From JAWVFM01 sp963841455 (GTDB taxonomy: Bacteria > Actinomycetota > Thermoleophilia > Solirubrobacterales > 70-9), in assembly GCA_963841455.1 (NCBI GenBank), contig CAWJCU010000017.1:1-64000 (forward strand): a stretch of 64,000 nt of DNA, given 5' to 3'. Numbering within the stretch: position 1 is the first letter of the stretch; each line of letters begins with the position of its first letter. The notes below the pieces were generated by a model. The model was not told the origin of the DNA, did no database searches, and worked only from the letters and a program-made list of their open reading frames with translations. Position numbers and translations under genes: made by a program. Shown piece by piece: positions 35,100 through 42,811 of this stretch.

Positions 35100-35194
35100 C
35101 CCCGGCGGCAGGGGACGAGGGAGCAGAATCCGATGGCCGCGGCGAAGCCGCGAGCAAGGTGCGGGTGCGGGAGCGGAGCAGCCGCTGCTACTTC
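35100..35194 (+). repeat. Dispersed repeat, copy 3 (ffh-rpsP gap)
   Basis: Reading on the plus strand, it aligns over the whole length with copies 1 and 2 with a few single-base gaps. The strongest block is GCGGGAGCGGAGCAGCCG. It covers the ffh stop codon and most of the ffh-rpsP gap, in the orientation opposite to the operon. Confidence 0.65.
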
Positions 35195-36525
35195 ATGCCG
35201 CGAAGCAGCTGCTGGGGGTCCGGCATCTTGCCCTTCGCGAGCTGGGCCATCAGCTTCTTCGTCTGGCCGAACTGCTTCACGAGCTGGTTGACGGCCTGCA
35301 CAGTGGTCCCCGATCCCTTCGCGATCCGCTTACGCCGCGAGCCGTCGATCATCGCCGGGTTGGCGCGCTCCGCCGCGGTCATCGAGAGGATGATCGCCTC
35401 CACCCGGTCGAGCTCGCGCTCGTCCATGTCGAGCTGGCGGAGCTCGCGCATCGCGCCGCCCATGCCCGGCATGAGCCGAAGGACGTTCTGAAGCGGCCCC
35501 ATCTTGCGCACCTGCTTCATCTGGCCCAGGAAGTCCTCGAGCGTGAACTCCTGGCGACGGATCTTGCGCTGGAGGTCGGCGGCCTGTTCGGAGTCGGACA
35601 CCTCCTCGGCCTTCTCGATCAACGTCAGGACGTCGCCCATCCCGAGGATCCGCGACGCCATTCGCTCGGGGTGGAACCGCTCGAACGCCTCGAGCTTCTC
35701 ACCCGTCGACGCGTAGAGGATGGGCTTGCCGGTCACAGCCCGCACCGAGAGCGCGGCGCCCCCGCGGGCATCCCCGTCGAGCTTGGTGAGCACCACGCCA
35801 TCGAAGTCGACGCGCTCCGAGAAAGCCTCCGCGACGTTGACCGCGTCCTGGCCCGTCATCGCATCCAGCACCAGGAGGACGTCGTGGGGCTTCACGGCCT
35901 TGCGCACGCGGACGAGCTCGTCCATGAGCTCCTCGTCGACATGCAGGCGCCCGGCGGTGTCGACGATCAGCACGTCTCGGCTCTCCTGCTTCGCCCGCCC
36001 AAGCGCCCATTCGGCAATCTCCGCCGGGTCCTGCTCGGTGCCGCGCTCATAGACCGCCGCGCCGGCCCGCTCGCCCACCGTGACGAGCTGGTCGACCGCC
36101 GCCGGGCGCTGCGTGTCGCATGCCGCGAGCGCGACCCGCTTGCCACTCCCGGCCAGGTGCTTCGCGAGCTTGCCGCACGCGGTGGTCTTCCCCGAACCCT
36201 GAAGGCCGGCCATCAGGATCACCGTGGTGCCGGTCGGCGCGAGCACGAGGTCGCGGCTCGCCCCGCCCATCAGCTTCGCGAGCTCTTCGTTCACGATCTT
36301 CACGACCTGCTGGCCCGGATCGAGGCTCTCCACCACGCCGGAGCCGAGACAGCGCTCGCGGACGCCCTCGGTGAACGACTTCACGACCTTGAAGTTCACG
36401 TCCGCCTCCAGCAGCGCGAGCCGGATCTCCCGCATCGCCGCGTCGACGTCGGCCTCGGTCAGCTTGCCGCGCTTGCGGACGGTGGCGAGCGAATCCTGGA
36501 GCCGGTCTGAGAGCTGGTCGAACAT
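35188..36525 (-). CDS. ffh: Signal recognition particle GTPase Ffh
   Basis: 445 residues. N domain MFDQLSDRLQDSLATVRKRGKLTEADVDAAMREIRLALLEADVN; G domain with P-loop MAGLQGSGKTTACGKLA, DTQRPAAVDQL, VLIVDTAGRLHVDEELM, VVLTKLDGDARGGAALS; M domain with methionine-rich QMKQVRKMGPLQNVLRLMPGMGG and RRKRIAKGSGTTVQAVNQLVKQF, the SRP-RNA helix. It targets nascent membrane proteins to FtsY. No 4.5S RNA gene was found in the window. Followed by rpsP. Confidence 0.98.
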   Translation of the reverse strand: MFDQLSDRLQDSLATVRKRGKLTEADVDAAMREIRLALLEADVNFKVVKSFTEGVRERCLGSGVVESLDPGQQVVKIVNEELAKLMGGASRDLVLAPTGTTVILMAGLQGSGKTTACGKLAKHLAGSGKRVALAACDTQRPAAVDQLVTVGERAGAAVYERGTEQDPAEIAEWALGRAKQESRDVLIVDTAGRLHVDEELMDELVRVRKAVKPHDVLLVLDAMTGQDAVNVAEAFSERVDFDGVVLTKLDGDARGGAALSVRAVTGKPILYASTGEKLEAFERFHPERMASRILGMGDVLTLIEKAEEVSDSEQAADLQRKIRRQEFTLEDFLGQMKQVRKMGPLQNVLRLMPGMGGAMRELRQLDMDERELDRVEAIILSMTAAERANPAMIDGSRRKRIAKGSGTTVQAVNQLVKQFGQTKKLMAQLAKGKMPDPQQLLRGMK

Positions 36526-36546
36526 GCCGACTCAGCTTACGGCGGG

Positions 36547-37548
36547 CTACTCCGCGATCAACGCCGCCGCGAACTCGCGAGGATCGAATGGCCGCAGGTC
36601 CTCGATGCCCTCCCCCACCCCGATCAGCTTCACCGGCAGATCCATCTCGCTCGCGATGGCGAGCGCGATCCCGCCCTTCGCGGTGCCGTCGAGCTTGGTG
36701 AGCACCACACCCGTCAGGTCGCCCGCCTCGGCGAACACCTGCGCCTGGCGGAGGCCGTTCTGCCCGGTCGTAGCGTCGACGACGATGAGCGTCTCGTGCG
36801 GGGCGCCGTCGAGCCGCTTCGCCGCGACCCGGTTCACCTTCGCGAGCTCCTCCATCAGGTTCGAGTGCGTGTGGAGGCGCCCGGCCGTGTCGGCGATCAC
36901 CACGTCCGCGCCGCGAGACTGCGCGGCCGCGATCGCGTCGAAGACGACCGCGCCGGGGTCGCCGCCCGGGGCGCCGCGGACGATCTCGGCGCCGGCGCGC
37001 TCGGCCCAGGTCTCGAGCTGCTCGATCGCCGCTGCGCGGTACGTGTCCGCGGCGGCGACCACGACTCGCTGGCCGAACTCGCCGCCCAGGATCGACGCGA
37101 GCTTGCCGATCGTCGTTGTCTTCCCCGTGCCGTTGACGCCCACGACCATCACGACCGCCGGCGCCGCGCTCAGGTCGATCCGGCGCTCGCCGACCGATGC
37201 GACGTCCGCCAGCAGCTCAATCAGGCGCTCGCGAACGGCCGCCGGGTCGGTCAGCCCTCCCGACTCCACCTCGGCCTCGAGCTTGCCCACTGTCTCCGCC
37301 GTCGTCCGCGCGCCGACGTCGGCGAGGATCAGCGCCTCCTCGAGCCGCTCCCAGTCGGCGTCGTCGAGGCGGTCTAGCACGCTGGCGGTGAGCTCGTCGG
37401 AAAGCGCCTTGCGCGACGCTGAGAGGCGCTCACGGAGGCGCCGAAGGCGTCCGCCCCCCTCAGCCTCAGGCGCGGCCGCTCCCGTGCCCGGCGCCGCGGC
37501 GGAGGCCCGCGCGCCCAGGTCGATCGCCTCCTGCCAGTCGGTCGCCAC
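36547..37548 (-). CDS. ftsY: SRP receptor FtsY
   Basis: About 333 residues. A short acidic/Ala-rich N-terminus (about 30 residues) replaces the long A domain. The N domain reads LSASRKALSDELTASVLDRLDDADWERLEEALILADVGA. The G domain has VVGVNGTGKTTTIGKLA, AADTYRAAAIEQLETWAERAG, DVVIADTAGRLHTHSNLMEEL and VVLTKLDGTAKGGIALAI. It docks SRP-ribosome complexes at the membrane. GTG 37548 is preferred; a TTG 9 bases upstream is possible. It precedes ffh by about 20 bases. Confidence 0.97.
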   Translation of the reverse strand: MATDWQEAIDLGARASAAAPGTGAAAPEAEGGGRLRRLRERLSASRKALSDELTASVLDRLDDADWERLEEALILADVGARTTAETVGKLEAEVESGGLTDPAAVRERLIELLADVASVGERRIDLSAAPAVVMVVGVNGTGKTTTIGKLASILGGEFGQRVVVAAADTYRAAAIEQLETWAERAGAEIVRGAPGGDPGAVVFDAIAAAQSRGADVVIADTAGRLHTHSNLMEELAKVNRVAAKRLDGAPHETLIVVDATTGQNGLRQAQVFAEAGDLTGVVLTKLDGTAKGGIALAIASEMDLPVKLIGVGEGIEDLRPFDPREFAAALIAE

Positions 37549-37653
37549 GCACGGCAAGCTATCCAGTCGGGGGCTCGCGGAGGTCGCGCCGTAGGAGAAC
37601 TTGCCGTCGTACCGCCACGGCCACCACGATCCCCGGACGCCTACCCCTCTCCC

Positions 37654-38532
37654 TTACGCCTCGAGCGCCGTCAGGTCCAGCTCGAGCAGCCGGTCGGGGT
37701 CGGCGAGGATGTCCATCTCGACGATCTTCCCGCCCGCGATCGTGAAGCCCTGAACCGAGAAGGGCTTTCCGTTCCGGGTGTTGACCAACCCCACGGCGCC
37801 GTTGATGAGGGCTGGGCGCGTGACCAGCCCGCGCTGCGAATAGGAGACCGCCTGGCCGGCGACCGCCGCTGCTCCGCGGACCTCCCGCAGTCCGACTGTC
37901 GGACCGAGGTCGACCCTCAGCACGACATCTGGATCCAGCACCGTGACCAATCGCTCGAAGTTTCCTTCGCGCGCTGCTGCTAGGAACGCGTCGACGACCT
38001 CGCGCTGAGTATCCAAGTCCGCGTCCGGAACCGCGTTCTCGCCCTGGATGCGCCGGCGAGCACGGCTGGCAAGCTGGCGTGCCGCCTGGGGGGAGCGGTC
38101 GACGATCGTCGCGATCTCGTCGAAGGGCACACCGAACATGTCGTGCAGCACGAACGCCAGCCGCTCGGCGGGGCTCAGCGTCTCGAGAACGACGAGCAAC
38201 GCCAGCCCGACGGAGTCGGCCAAAAGGGCCTCGTGCTCAGGGTCCCTCTCGCCGTCGCGGTCGATGATCGGCTCAGGGATGCGTACGTCGAGGGGCTCCT
38301 CACGCCGCGTGCGGCGTGAGCGCAGCATGTTGAGCGACACCCGCCCGACCACGGTGGTCAGCCACGCGCCGAGGTTCTCGACGTCACCGGCATCGGAGCG
38401 GCTGAGCCGCAGCCACGCCTCCTGGACGGCGTCGTCGGCCTCGCTCAGCGAGCCGAGCATCCGGTAGGCCACCGCCCTGAGTTGCGGACGGTGCTCCTCG
38501 AACCGTTCTGCTAGCCATTCCCGTTCATCCAT
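37654..38532 (-). CDS. ECF41/SigJ-type sigma factor with SnoaL-like C-terminal domain
   Basis: 292 residues. Region 2: FEEHRPQLRAVAYRMLGSLSEADDAVQEAWLRLSR; region 4: LSPAERLAFVLHDMFGVPFDEIATIVDRSPQAARQLASRARRR. The C-terminal half (VVDAFLAAAREGNFERLVTVLDPDVVLRVD, INGAVGLVNTRNGKPFSVQGFTI) is the SnoaL-like domain that regulates ECF41 sigmas in place of an anti-sigma factor. An ECF41-like promoter lies upstream, so it may control itself. The VOC and DUF1801 genes diverge from it and may be its targets. It interrupts the usual smc-ftsY neighbourhood. Confidence 0.93.
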   Translation of the reverse strand: MDEREWLAERFEEHRPQLRAVAYRMLGSLSEADDAVQEAWLRLSRSDAGDVENLGAWLTTVVGRVSLNMLRSRRTRREEPLDVRIPEPIIDRDGERDPEHEALLADSVGLALLVVLETLSPAERLAFVLHDMFGVPFDEIATIVDRSPQAARQLASRARRRIQGENAVPDADLDTQREVVDAFLAAAREGNFERLVTVLDPDVVLRVDLGPTVGLREVRGAAAVAGQAVSYSQRGLVTRPALINGAVGLVNTRNGKPFSVQGFTIAGGKIVEMDILADPDRLLELDLTALEA

Positions 38533-38569
38533 CGGTCACATTCCTCCGTCGCGCGGTGTCATAGCAGTA

Positions 38570-38596
38570 GACCCGCAGGACGCGGGCGTTGTGACA
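38570..38596 (-). promoter_or_regulatory. ECF41-type promoter for the sigma gene
   Basis: On the minus strand TGTCACA (38590-38596) is followed after 16 bases by GGTC (38570-38573). The published ECF41 consensus is TGTCACA, about 16 bases, CGTC. The -35 matches exactly and the -10 at three of four bases. It precedes the ECF41 gene by about 40 bases, consistent with autoregulation. Confidence 0.5.
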
Positions 38597-38624
38597 AGTT
38601 GAGAACACGAAGTCAGGAGTGGCC

Positions 38625-38981
38625 ATGACCGACTCTTCCACCCAGGGAATCAAGACCGTGCTGCATCCCGTTTCCGACCTCGCGGCGGCCAAGGCGGTGT
38701 ACACCGCCCTGCTCGGCATCGAGCCGCAGGCCGACGAGTCCTACTACGTTGGCTTCGAGGCCGAGGGCCAGCAGATCGGGCTGGTGCCGCGCGGCGGACC
38801 GCAGGACATGACGTCGCCGGTGGCCTTCTGGCACGTTGAGGACATCGAGGCGAAGCTGGCGGAGGTGACGGCCGCGGGCGCCGCCGTCAACGAGGCCGCC
38901 CACGACGTCGGCGGCGGCCGGCTCGTGGCCACCGTCACCGACCCCGACGGCAACGTCCTCGGGCTGCTCCAGGACCGATGA
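38625..38981 (+). CDS. VOC family protein
   Basis: 118 residues. IKTVLHPVSDLAAAKAVYTALLGIEPQADESYYVGFEA, QQIGLVPRGG, PVAFWHVEDIEAKLAEVTAAGA and ATVTDPDGNVLGLLQD form the two beta-alpha-beta modules of the VOC fold. An AGGAG ribosome site lies 8 bases before ATG 38625. Divergent from the ECF sigma gene and overlapping the next gene by ATGA. Ligand unknown; genes of this type are common ECF41 partners. Confidence 0.85.
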   Translation: MTDSSTQGIKTVLHPVSDLAAAKAVYTALLGIEPQADESYYVGFEAEGQQIGLVPRGGPQDMTSPVAFWHVEDIEAKLAEVTAAGAAVNEAAHDVGGGRLVATVTDPDGNVLGLLQDR

Positions 38982-39415
38982 TGGCCGCGAAGAAGACCGC
39001 GAAGAAGAAGTCGGAGGGGTTCACGGCCGAGGAGCGAGCCGCGATGAAGGAGCGCGTTCGCGAGCTGAAGTCGGGCGGCAAGGACGGGGAGAGCGATGTC
39101 CTCGCGAAGATCGCCGAGATGCCTAAGACCGATCGCACCATGGCGAAGCGGCTCCACGCGATCGTCGGGGACACTGCGCCGGACCTCACAGCGAGAACCT
39201 GGTACGGCATGCCGGCCTATGCCAACGAGGACGGCAAGGTCGTCTGCTTCTTCCAGAGCGCCGACAAGTTCAAGGCGAGGTACGCGACGCTCGGCTTCAG
39301 CGACAAGGCGAACCTCGACAAGGACGCCATGTGGCCGACATCCTTCGCCCTGAAGGAGCTCGGCGCCGCCGAGGAGAGGAAGGTCCGGACGCTCGTGAAG
39401 AGAGCGGTGAGCTGA
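38978..39415 (+). CDS. DUF1801 family protein with basic N-terminus
   Basis: 145 residues. A lysine-rich start (AAKKTAKKKSEGFTAEERAAMKERVRELKSGGK) precedes the DUF1801-like core: RTWYGMPAYANEDGKVVCFFQSADKFKARYATLGFSDKANLDKD and WPTSFALKELGAAEERKVRTLVKRA. It is translationally coupled to the VOC gene by ATGA. The family fold resembles iron chaperones; function unknown. Convergent with smc, 4 bases apart. Confidence 0.85.
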   Translation: MMAAKKTAKKKSEGFTAEERAAMKERVRELKSGGKDGESDVLAKIAEMPKTDRTMAKRLHAIVGDTAPDLTARTWYGMPAYANEDGKVVCFFQSADKFKARYATLGFSDKANLDKDAMWPTSFALKELGAAEERKVRTLVKRAVS

Positions 39416-39419
39416 GCGG

Positions 39420-41807
39420 CTACGCCGCCCGGCCCGCGCTCTCTTCGGCGTCGCGCGGCAGGCGCCGGGAGACGACCTCGGTCACGCCGTCGGTTCCCAT
39501 CGACACGCCGTACAGCACGTCGGCGGCGTCCATCGTGCGCTTCTGGTGGGTGACGACCACGAACTGGGCACGGTCCGCGAAGCGGCGAACGAGCTGGAGG
39601 AAGCGGTCGATGTTGGCGTCGTCGAGCGCGGCCTCCACCTCATCGAGGATGTAGAAGGGCGAGGGCCGGGCGAGGAAGACCGCGAAGACGAAGGCGAGCG
39701 CGACCAGGGCCTTCTCTCCGCCGGAGAGCAGTGAGAGCCGCCTCGTGGCCTTGCCCGCGGGCGTGACCTCGATCTCGACGCCGTCGGACGCGGCCTCGCG
39801 CTCCTCTTCGTCGGAGGACGCCCCTTCCTCGACCCCCTCGGGCTGCTCACCGCCGAGCACGAGCTTCGGGCCGCGCTCGGTGACGAGCCGCAGCTGTCCG
39901 CGGCCACCGGGGAAGAGGTGCTCGACCAGCTCTGAGAAGTTGCGCTGGGCGGCGTCGAACGTCTCGGCGAACGACTCCTCGATCCGGCGGTCGGTCTCGG
40001 CGATCAGCCCCTGCAGCTCCGCGAGCGCGGTCTCGAGGTCCTCGCGCTGCTCGGAGAGCTCGCGCACGTGGGCCTCCGCGTCGGCGTACTCCCGCTCCGC
40101 GAGCGGGTTTACCGGGCCGAGTGCCTCGCGCCTGCGACCCACTCGCTCGAGGCCATGCTCGATCTCGTCGCGCTCGGCCTCGGTGAGGAGGCTCTCGGCG
40201 GGGCCGATCTCGCGCTCGAGCACGGCGGCGGTCCGGGCGAGCTCCGACGTTGTCTCGTCGCGCCGCTCACGCTCCTGGGCGGCGCTCACCTCGGCGGCCG
40301 TGACCGTCTCCCCCACCTCCCGCAGGCGGGCCTGAAGCTCGGCCTCTTCACGCGAGCACTCGCGGAGGCCGGCGGCCACCTCGTCTCCGTCTCCGTCGGC
40401 GAGCATGCGGCCCTCGATGGCCGTCGCGCGCTCGCCGCTCGCGTCGCGTATCGCGGCCGTCGCATCAATCAGGCCGTCGAGCCCGGCGAGCGCCGCCTCG
40501 GCCGCCTCGAGCGAGCCCTCGAGCGAGCCCTGAAGGCGCCCGACGAGCAGCTCCTCGATGCGGCCGGCCGTGCGGGCCGACCGCTCCGACGCCTCGCGGA
40601 CGGTCCCAACCGCCTCCGCGCGGGCGGCGTCGGCGGCGGCGGCCTTCGCGGCCTCGAGCGAGCCGCCCGCCTCCGCGAGGGACTTGCCGAGGGCATCCAG
40701 CCCGCCCTCGATCGCCTGGCCATCGTCGTCGGCCCGCTCGGCCAGAGCTCCAAGCGCCTGGCGGCGGCGCTCGAGCTCCGCGGACAGCTCCGCGCGCCGG
40801 GCCGCGAGGGCCTCCGAGCGAGCCGCGAGGCGCTCGTGCGCGCCGCGGATCTTCGTCAGCCTTCCCCAGGCCTCCGTCCGCTCGCGATCGCGCGCCGCGA
40901 GCCTTTCCTCGATCGCGGTGCGCCGGCGATTGACCTCGCCAAGCTGAGCGTCGAGCGCTTCGCGCGAGGCGCGCGCTTTCTCGGCCGCCCCCTCCGCCCC
41001 CTCCGCCCCCTCGCCGTGCGCGCGCAGCTCGGACGCCAGCAGGCGCGACCGAAGCTCGGCCGATTCGCGCTCGAGCCGGGCATGGATGTCGGCCGCCTGA
41101 GCCTGGCGCTTCAGCGGCCTAAGGCGCGAGCGGGCCTCGCGCTCCACGTCAAGAGCACGATCGAGGTTCTCCTGCGTGCGCTCGAGCTTCAGCTCCGCCC
41201 GGCGCCGGCGCTTGCGGTGCTTGCCGAGCCCGGCCGCCTCCTCGACGAGCAACCGCCGCTCGGCCGGTCGCGAATGGACGATCTCCTCGACGCGGCCCTG
41301 ACTGATCACGGAGTGCATCTCCCGTCCGAGGTTGGCGTCGGCGAGGGCCTCGATCACGTCGACGAGGCGGCAGCGCGCGCCGTTCAGCCAGTAGCCGCCG
41401 TCGCCGTTGCGGTCGAGCCGCCTTCGGATCGACAGCTCCGAGAACACACTGCCCGTCGGCTGCTCGGCTCCCGCCGGAACACCTTGCCCTCCCCTTCGGG
41501 TCGGGCTCTCTTCTTTTGCTTCCGCGTCCGCGCCGACGGGCCCTGTCTCAGCACTGAGCACGACCTCGACCTCGGCGTAGCGGGAGGGGCCGCGGGCGGC
41601 ACCACCGGCGAAGACCATGTCTCGCATCGACTGGCCGCGGACGCTGAGCGGGCTCTGCTCCCCGAGCGCCCACAGCACGGCGTCGGTGATGTTCGACTTC
41701 CCGGAGCCGTTCGGCCCGACGATGACGCTCACGCCCGGCGAGAAGACGAGCTGGGTCCGCTCCGGGAAGGACTTGAAGCCCCTGATCGTGATCGAGCTTA
41801 GGTGCAT
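39420..41807 (-). CDS. smc: Chromosome segregation protein SMC, short and apparently hinge-less
   Basis: 795 residues, against about 1,150-1,200 for bacterial SMC. The N-terminal head has MHLSSITIRGFKSF and Walker A GPNGSGKSNI (about 31-40), then WLNGARCRLVDV and VISQGRVEEIV. The C-terminal head has LSLLSGGEKALVALAFVFA (signature) and Walker B FYILDEVEAALDDANIDRF with VVVTHQKRTMDAADVLYGV. The middle (about 180-600) is predicted coiled coil with no segment resembling the SMC hinge. Residues about 90-121 are a dispersed-repeat insert; an acidic EQPEGVEEGASSDEEE insert precedes VEIEVTPAGK. No frameshift is evident. Context rnc-smc is standard. Confidence 0.95.
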   Translation of the reverse strand: MHLSSITIRGFKSFPERTQLVFSPGVSVIVGPNGSGKSNITDAVLWALGEQSPLSVRGQSMRDMVFAGGAARGPSRYAEVEVVLSAETGPVGADAEAKEESPTRRGGQGVPAGAEQPTGSVFSELSIRRRLDRNGDGGYWLNGARCRLVDVIEALADANLGREMHSVISQGRVEEIVHSRPAERRLLVEEAAGLGKHRKRRRRAELKLERTQENLDRALDVEREARSRLRPLKRQAQAADIHARLERESAELRSRLLASELRAHGEGAEGAEGAAEKARASREALDAQLGEVNRRRTAIEERLAARDRERTEAWGRLTKIRGAHERLAARSEALAARRAELSAELERRRQALGALAERADDDGQAIEGGLDALGKSLAEAGGSLEAAKAAAADAARAEAVGTVREASERSARTAGRIEELLVGRLQGSLEGSLEAAEAALAGLDGLIDATAAIRDASGERATAIEGRMLADGDGDEVAAGLRECSREEAELQARLREVGETVTAAEVSAAQERERRDETTSELARTAAVLEREIGPAESLLTEAERDEIEHGLERVGRRREALGPVNPLAEREYADAEAHVRELSEQREDLETALAELQGLIAETDRRIEESFAETFDAAQRNFSELVEHLFPGGRGQLRLVTERGPKLVLGGEQPEGVEEGASSDEEEREAASDGVEIEVTPAGKATRRLSLLSGGEKALVALAFVFAVFLARPSPFYILDEVEAALDDANIDRFLQLVRRFADRAQFVVVTHQKRTMDAADVLYGVSMGTDGVTEVVSRRLPRDAEESAGRAA
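41447..41542 (-). repeat. Dispersed repeat, copy 2 (in-frame in smc)
   Basis: Aligns without gaps to 33162-33256 at about 75 of 95 positions by eye. In the smc frame it encodes PVGADAEAKEES ... PAGAEQPTGS, between VEVVLSAETG and VFSELSIRRR of the head. Confidence 0.8.
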
Positions 41808-41878
41808 GCCGGTTGCTCTAGGTGCTGAAGGCTCGCGGGCGCGTCGGACGCGTTCTCTTTCGGGTCTCGTGCGGGCGG

Positions 41879-42550
41879 CTAGCGGCGGCGCTGCTCGAGC
41901 GCCTCGGCCGCGGCCGCTTGCTCGGCCGCCTTCTTGGAGCGGCCCTCACCGTGTCCGATCACCTCGTCGCCGACGGTCGCATCGACCTCGAAGCTGCGGT
42001 CGTGCGGGGGGCCGGACTCCTCTCTGACGGCGTAGGTTACGCGAGCCCCATCGCGGGCCAGAAGCTCCTGCAGGGCCGACTTGAAGTCGAGGAGCTCGTC
42101 GCTCGCCATGTCGACCTGCCCGCTGAACGCGGCCACCGTGGCCCCGGCGGTCGTCTCGTAGCCGTGGTGCAGGTAGCAGGCCCCGATCGCCGCCTCGCAC
42201 AGCGAGGAGAGGGCGCGTTCGCTGGCGAGCAGGGCGTCGACGGCGATCCCGCCCTCGACCGCTTCGGGAGCCGCGTCGCGGAGGAGCTCCGGCAGGCCGA
42301 GGGCGTCCGCCACCTCCGCGCAGGCCCTGCCGCTCACCGCCTGCCCGTGGACCTTCGTCAGGCGCCCGATGTCCGCCCGCGGAAATCGCGCGAAGAGGTG
42401 CTCGGCGACCGCGAGCCCGAGCACGCTGTCGCCGAGGAACGCCAGCCGGCCATAGGAGTCGGCGCGGTGAGGGACCCACGAGGAATGCGTGAGCGCCCGC
42501 TTCCGCAGGTCATCCGGCAGGGCGGCGAAGAGGTCCTGGAGCTCCGGCAC
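41879..42550 (-). CDS. rnc: Ribonuclease III family protein with altered catalytic residues
   Basis: 223 residues: RNase III domain then dsRBD. RKRALTHSSWVPHRADSYGRLAFLGDSVLGLAVAEHLFARFP is the signature helix, but the usual N-E-R-L-E-F-L-G-D reads Y-G-R-L-A-F-L-G-D, so both conserved glutamates (E38, E41 in E. coli) are missing while the Asp remains. The second site reads SSLCEAAIGACYL, with Ser for Asp114 and Glu117 kept. The dsRBD is DFKSALQELLARDG, then GEGRSKKAAEQAAAAEALE. RNA binding is likely; cleavage is doubtful. Between acpP and smc, the standard position. Confidence 0.9.
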   Translation of the reverse strand: MPELQDLFAALPDDLRKRALTHSSWVPHRADSYGRLAFLGDSVLGLAVAEHLFARFPRADIGRLTKVHGQAVSGRACAEVADALGLPELLRDAAPEAVEGGIAVDALLASERALSSLCEAAIGACYLHHGYETTAGATVAAFSGQVDMASDELLDFKSALQELLARDGARVTYAVREESGPPHDRSFEVDATVGDEVIGHGEGRSKKAAEQAAAAEALEQRRR

Positions 42551-42796
42551 TCAGACCGGCAGGCGATCGACGACGAAGTCGACCGCGTCCCCCACCGTCT
42601 TGATCCGCGACGCCTGCTCCTCGGAGACCTTCACGCCGTAAGTGTCCTCGAGCTCCATGACGAGCTCGTAGAGGTCGAGCGAGTCGGCGTCGAGGTCCTC
42701 CTTGAAGTTGGTGCCCGCCTCGATGTCCGACTCCGGCACCTCCAGCTCCGCCGCGAGGTGCTGCCTCACCTTCGCCAATACGTCGTCGCGATTCAT
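42551..42796 (-). CDS. acpP: Acyl carrier protein
   Basis: 81 residues. MNRDDVLAKVRQHLAAELEV, then NFKEDLDADSLDLYELVMELEDTYGVKV with the DSL phosphopantetheine serine, and IKTVGDAVDFVVDRL. It carries acyl chains in type II fatty-acid synthesis. It overlaps neither neighbour; rnc begins directly after its stop. plsX-acpP-rnc is the standard order. Confidence 0.97.
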   Translation of the reverse strand: MNRDDVLAKVRQHLAAELEVPESDIEAGTNFKEDLDADSLDLYELVMELEDTYGVKVSEEQASRIKTVGDAVDFVVDRLPV

Positions 42797-42811
42797 TCCG
42801 CCGACTTCCTA

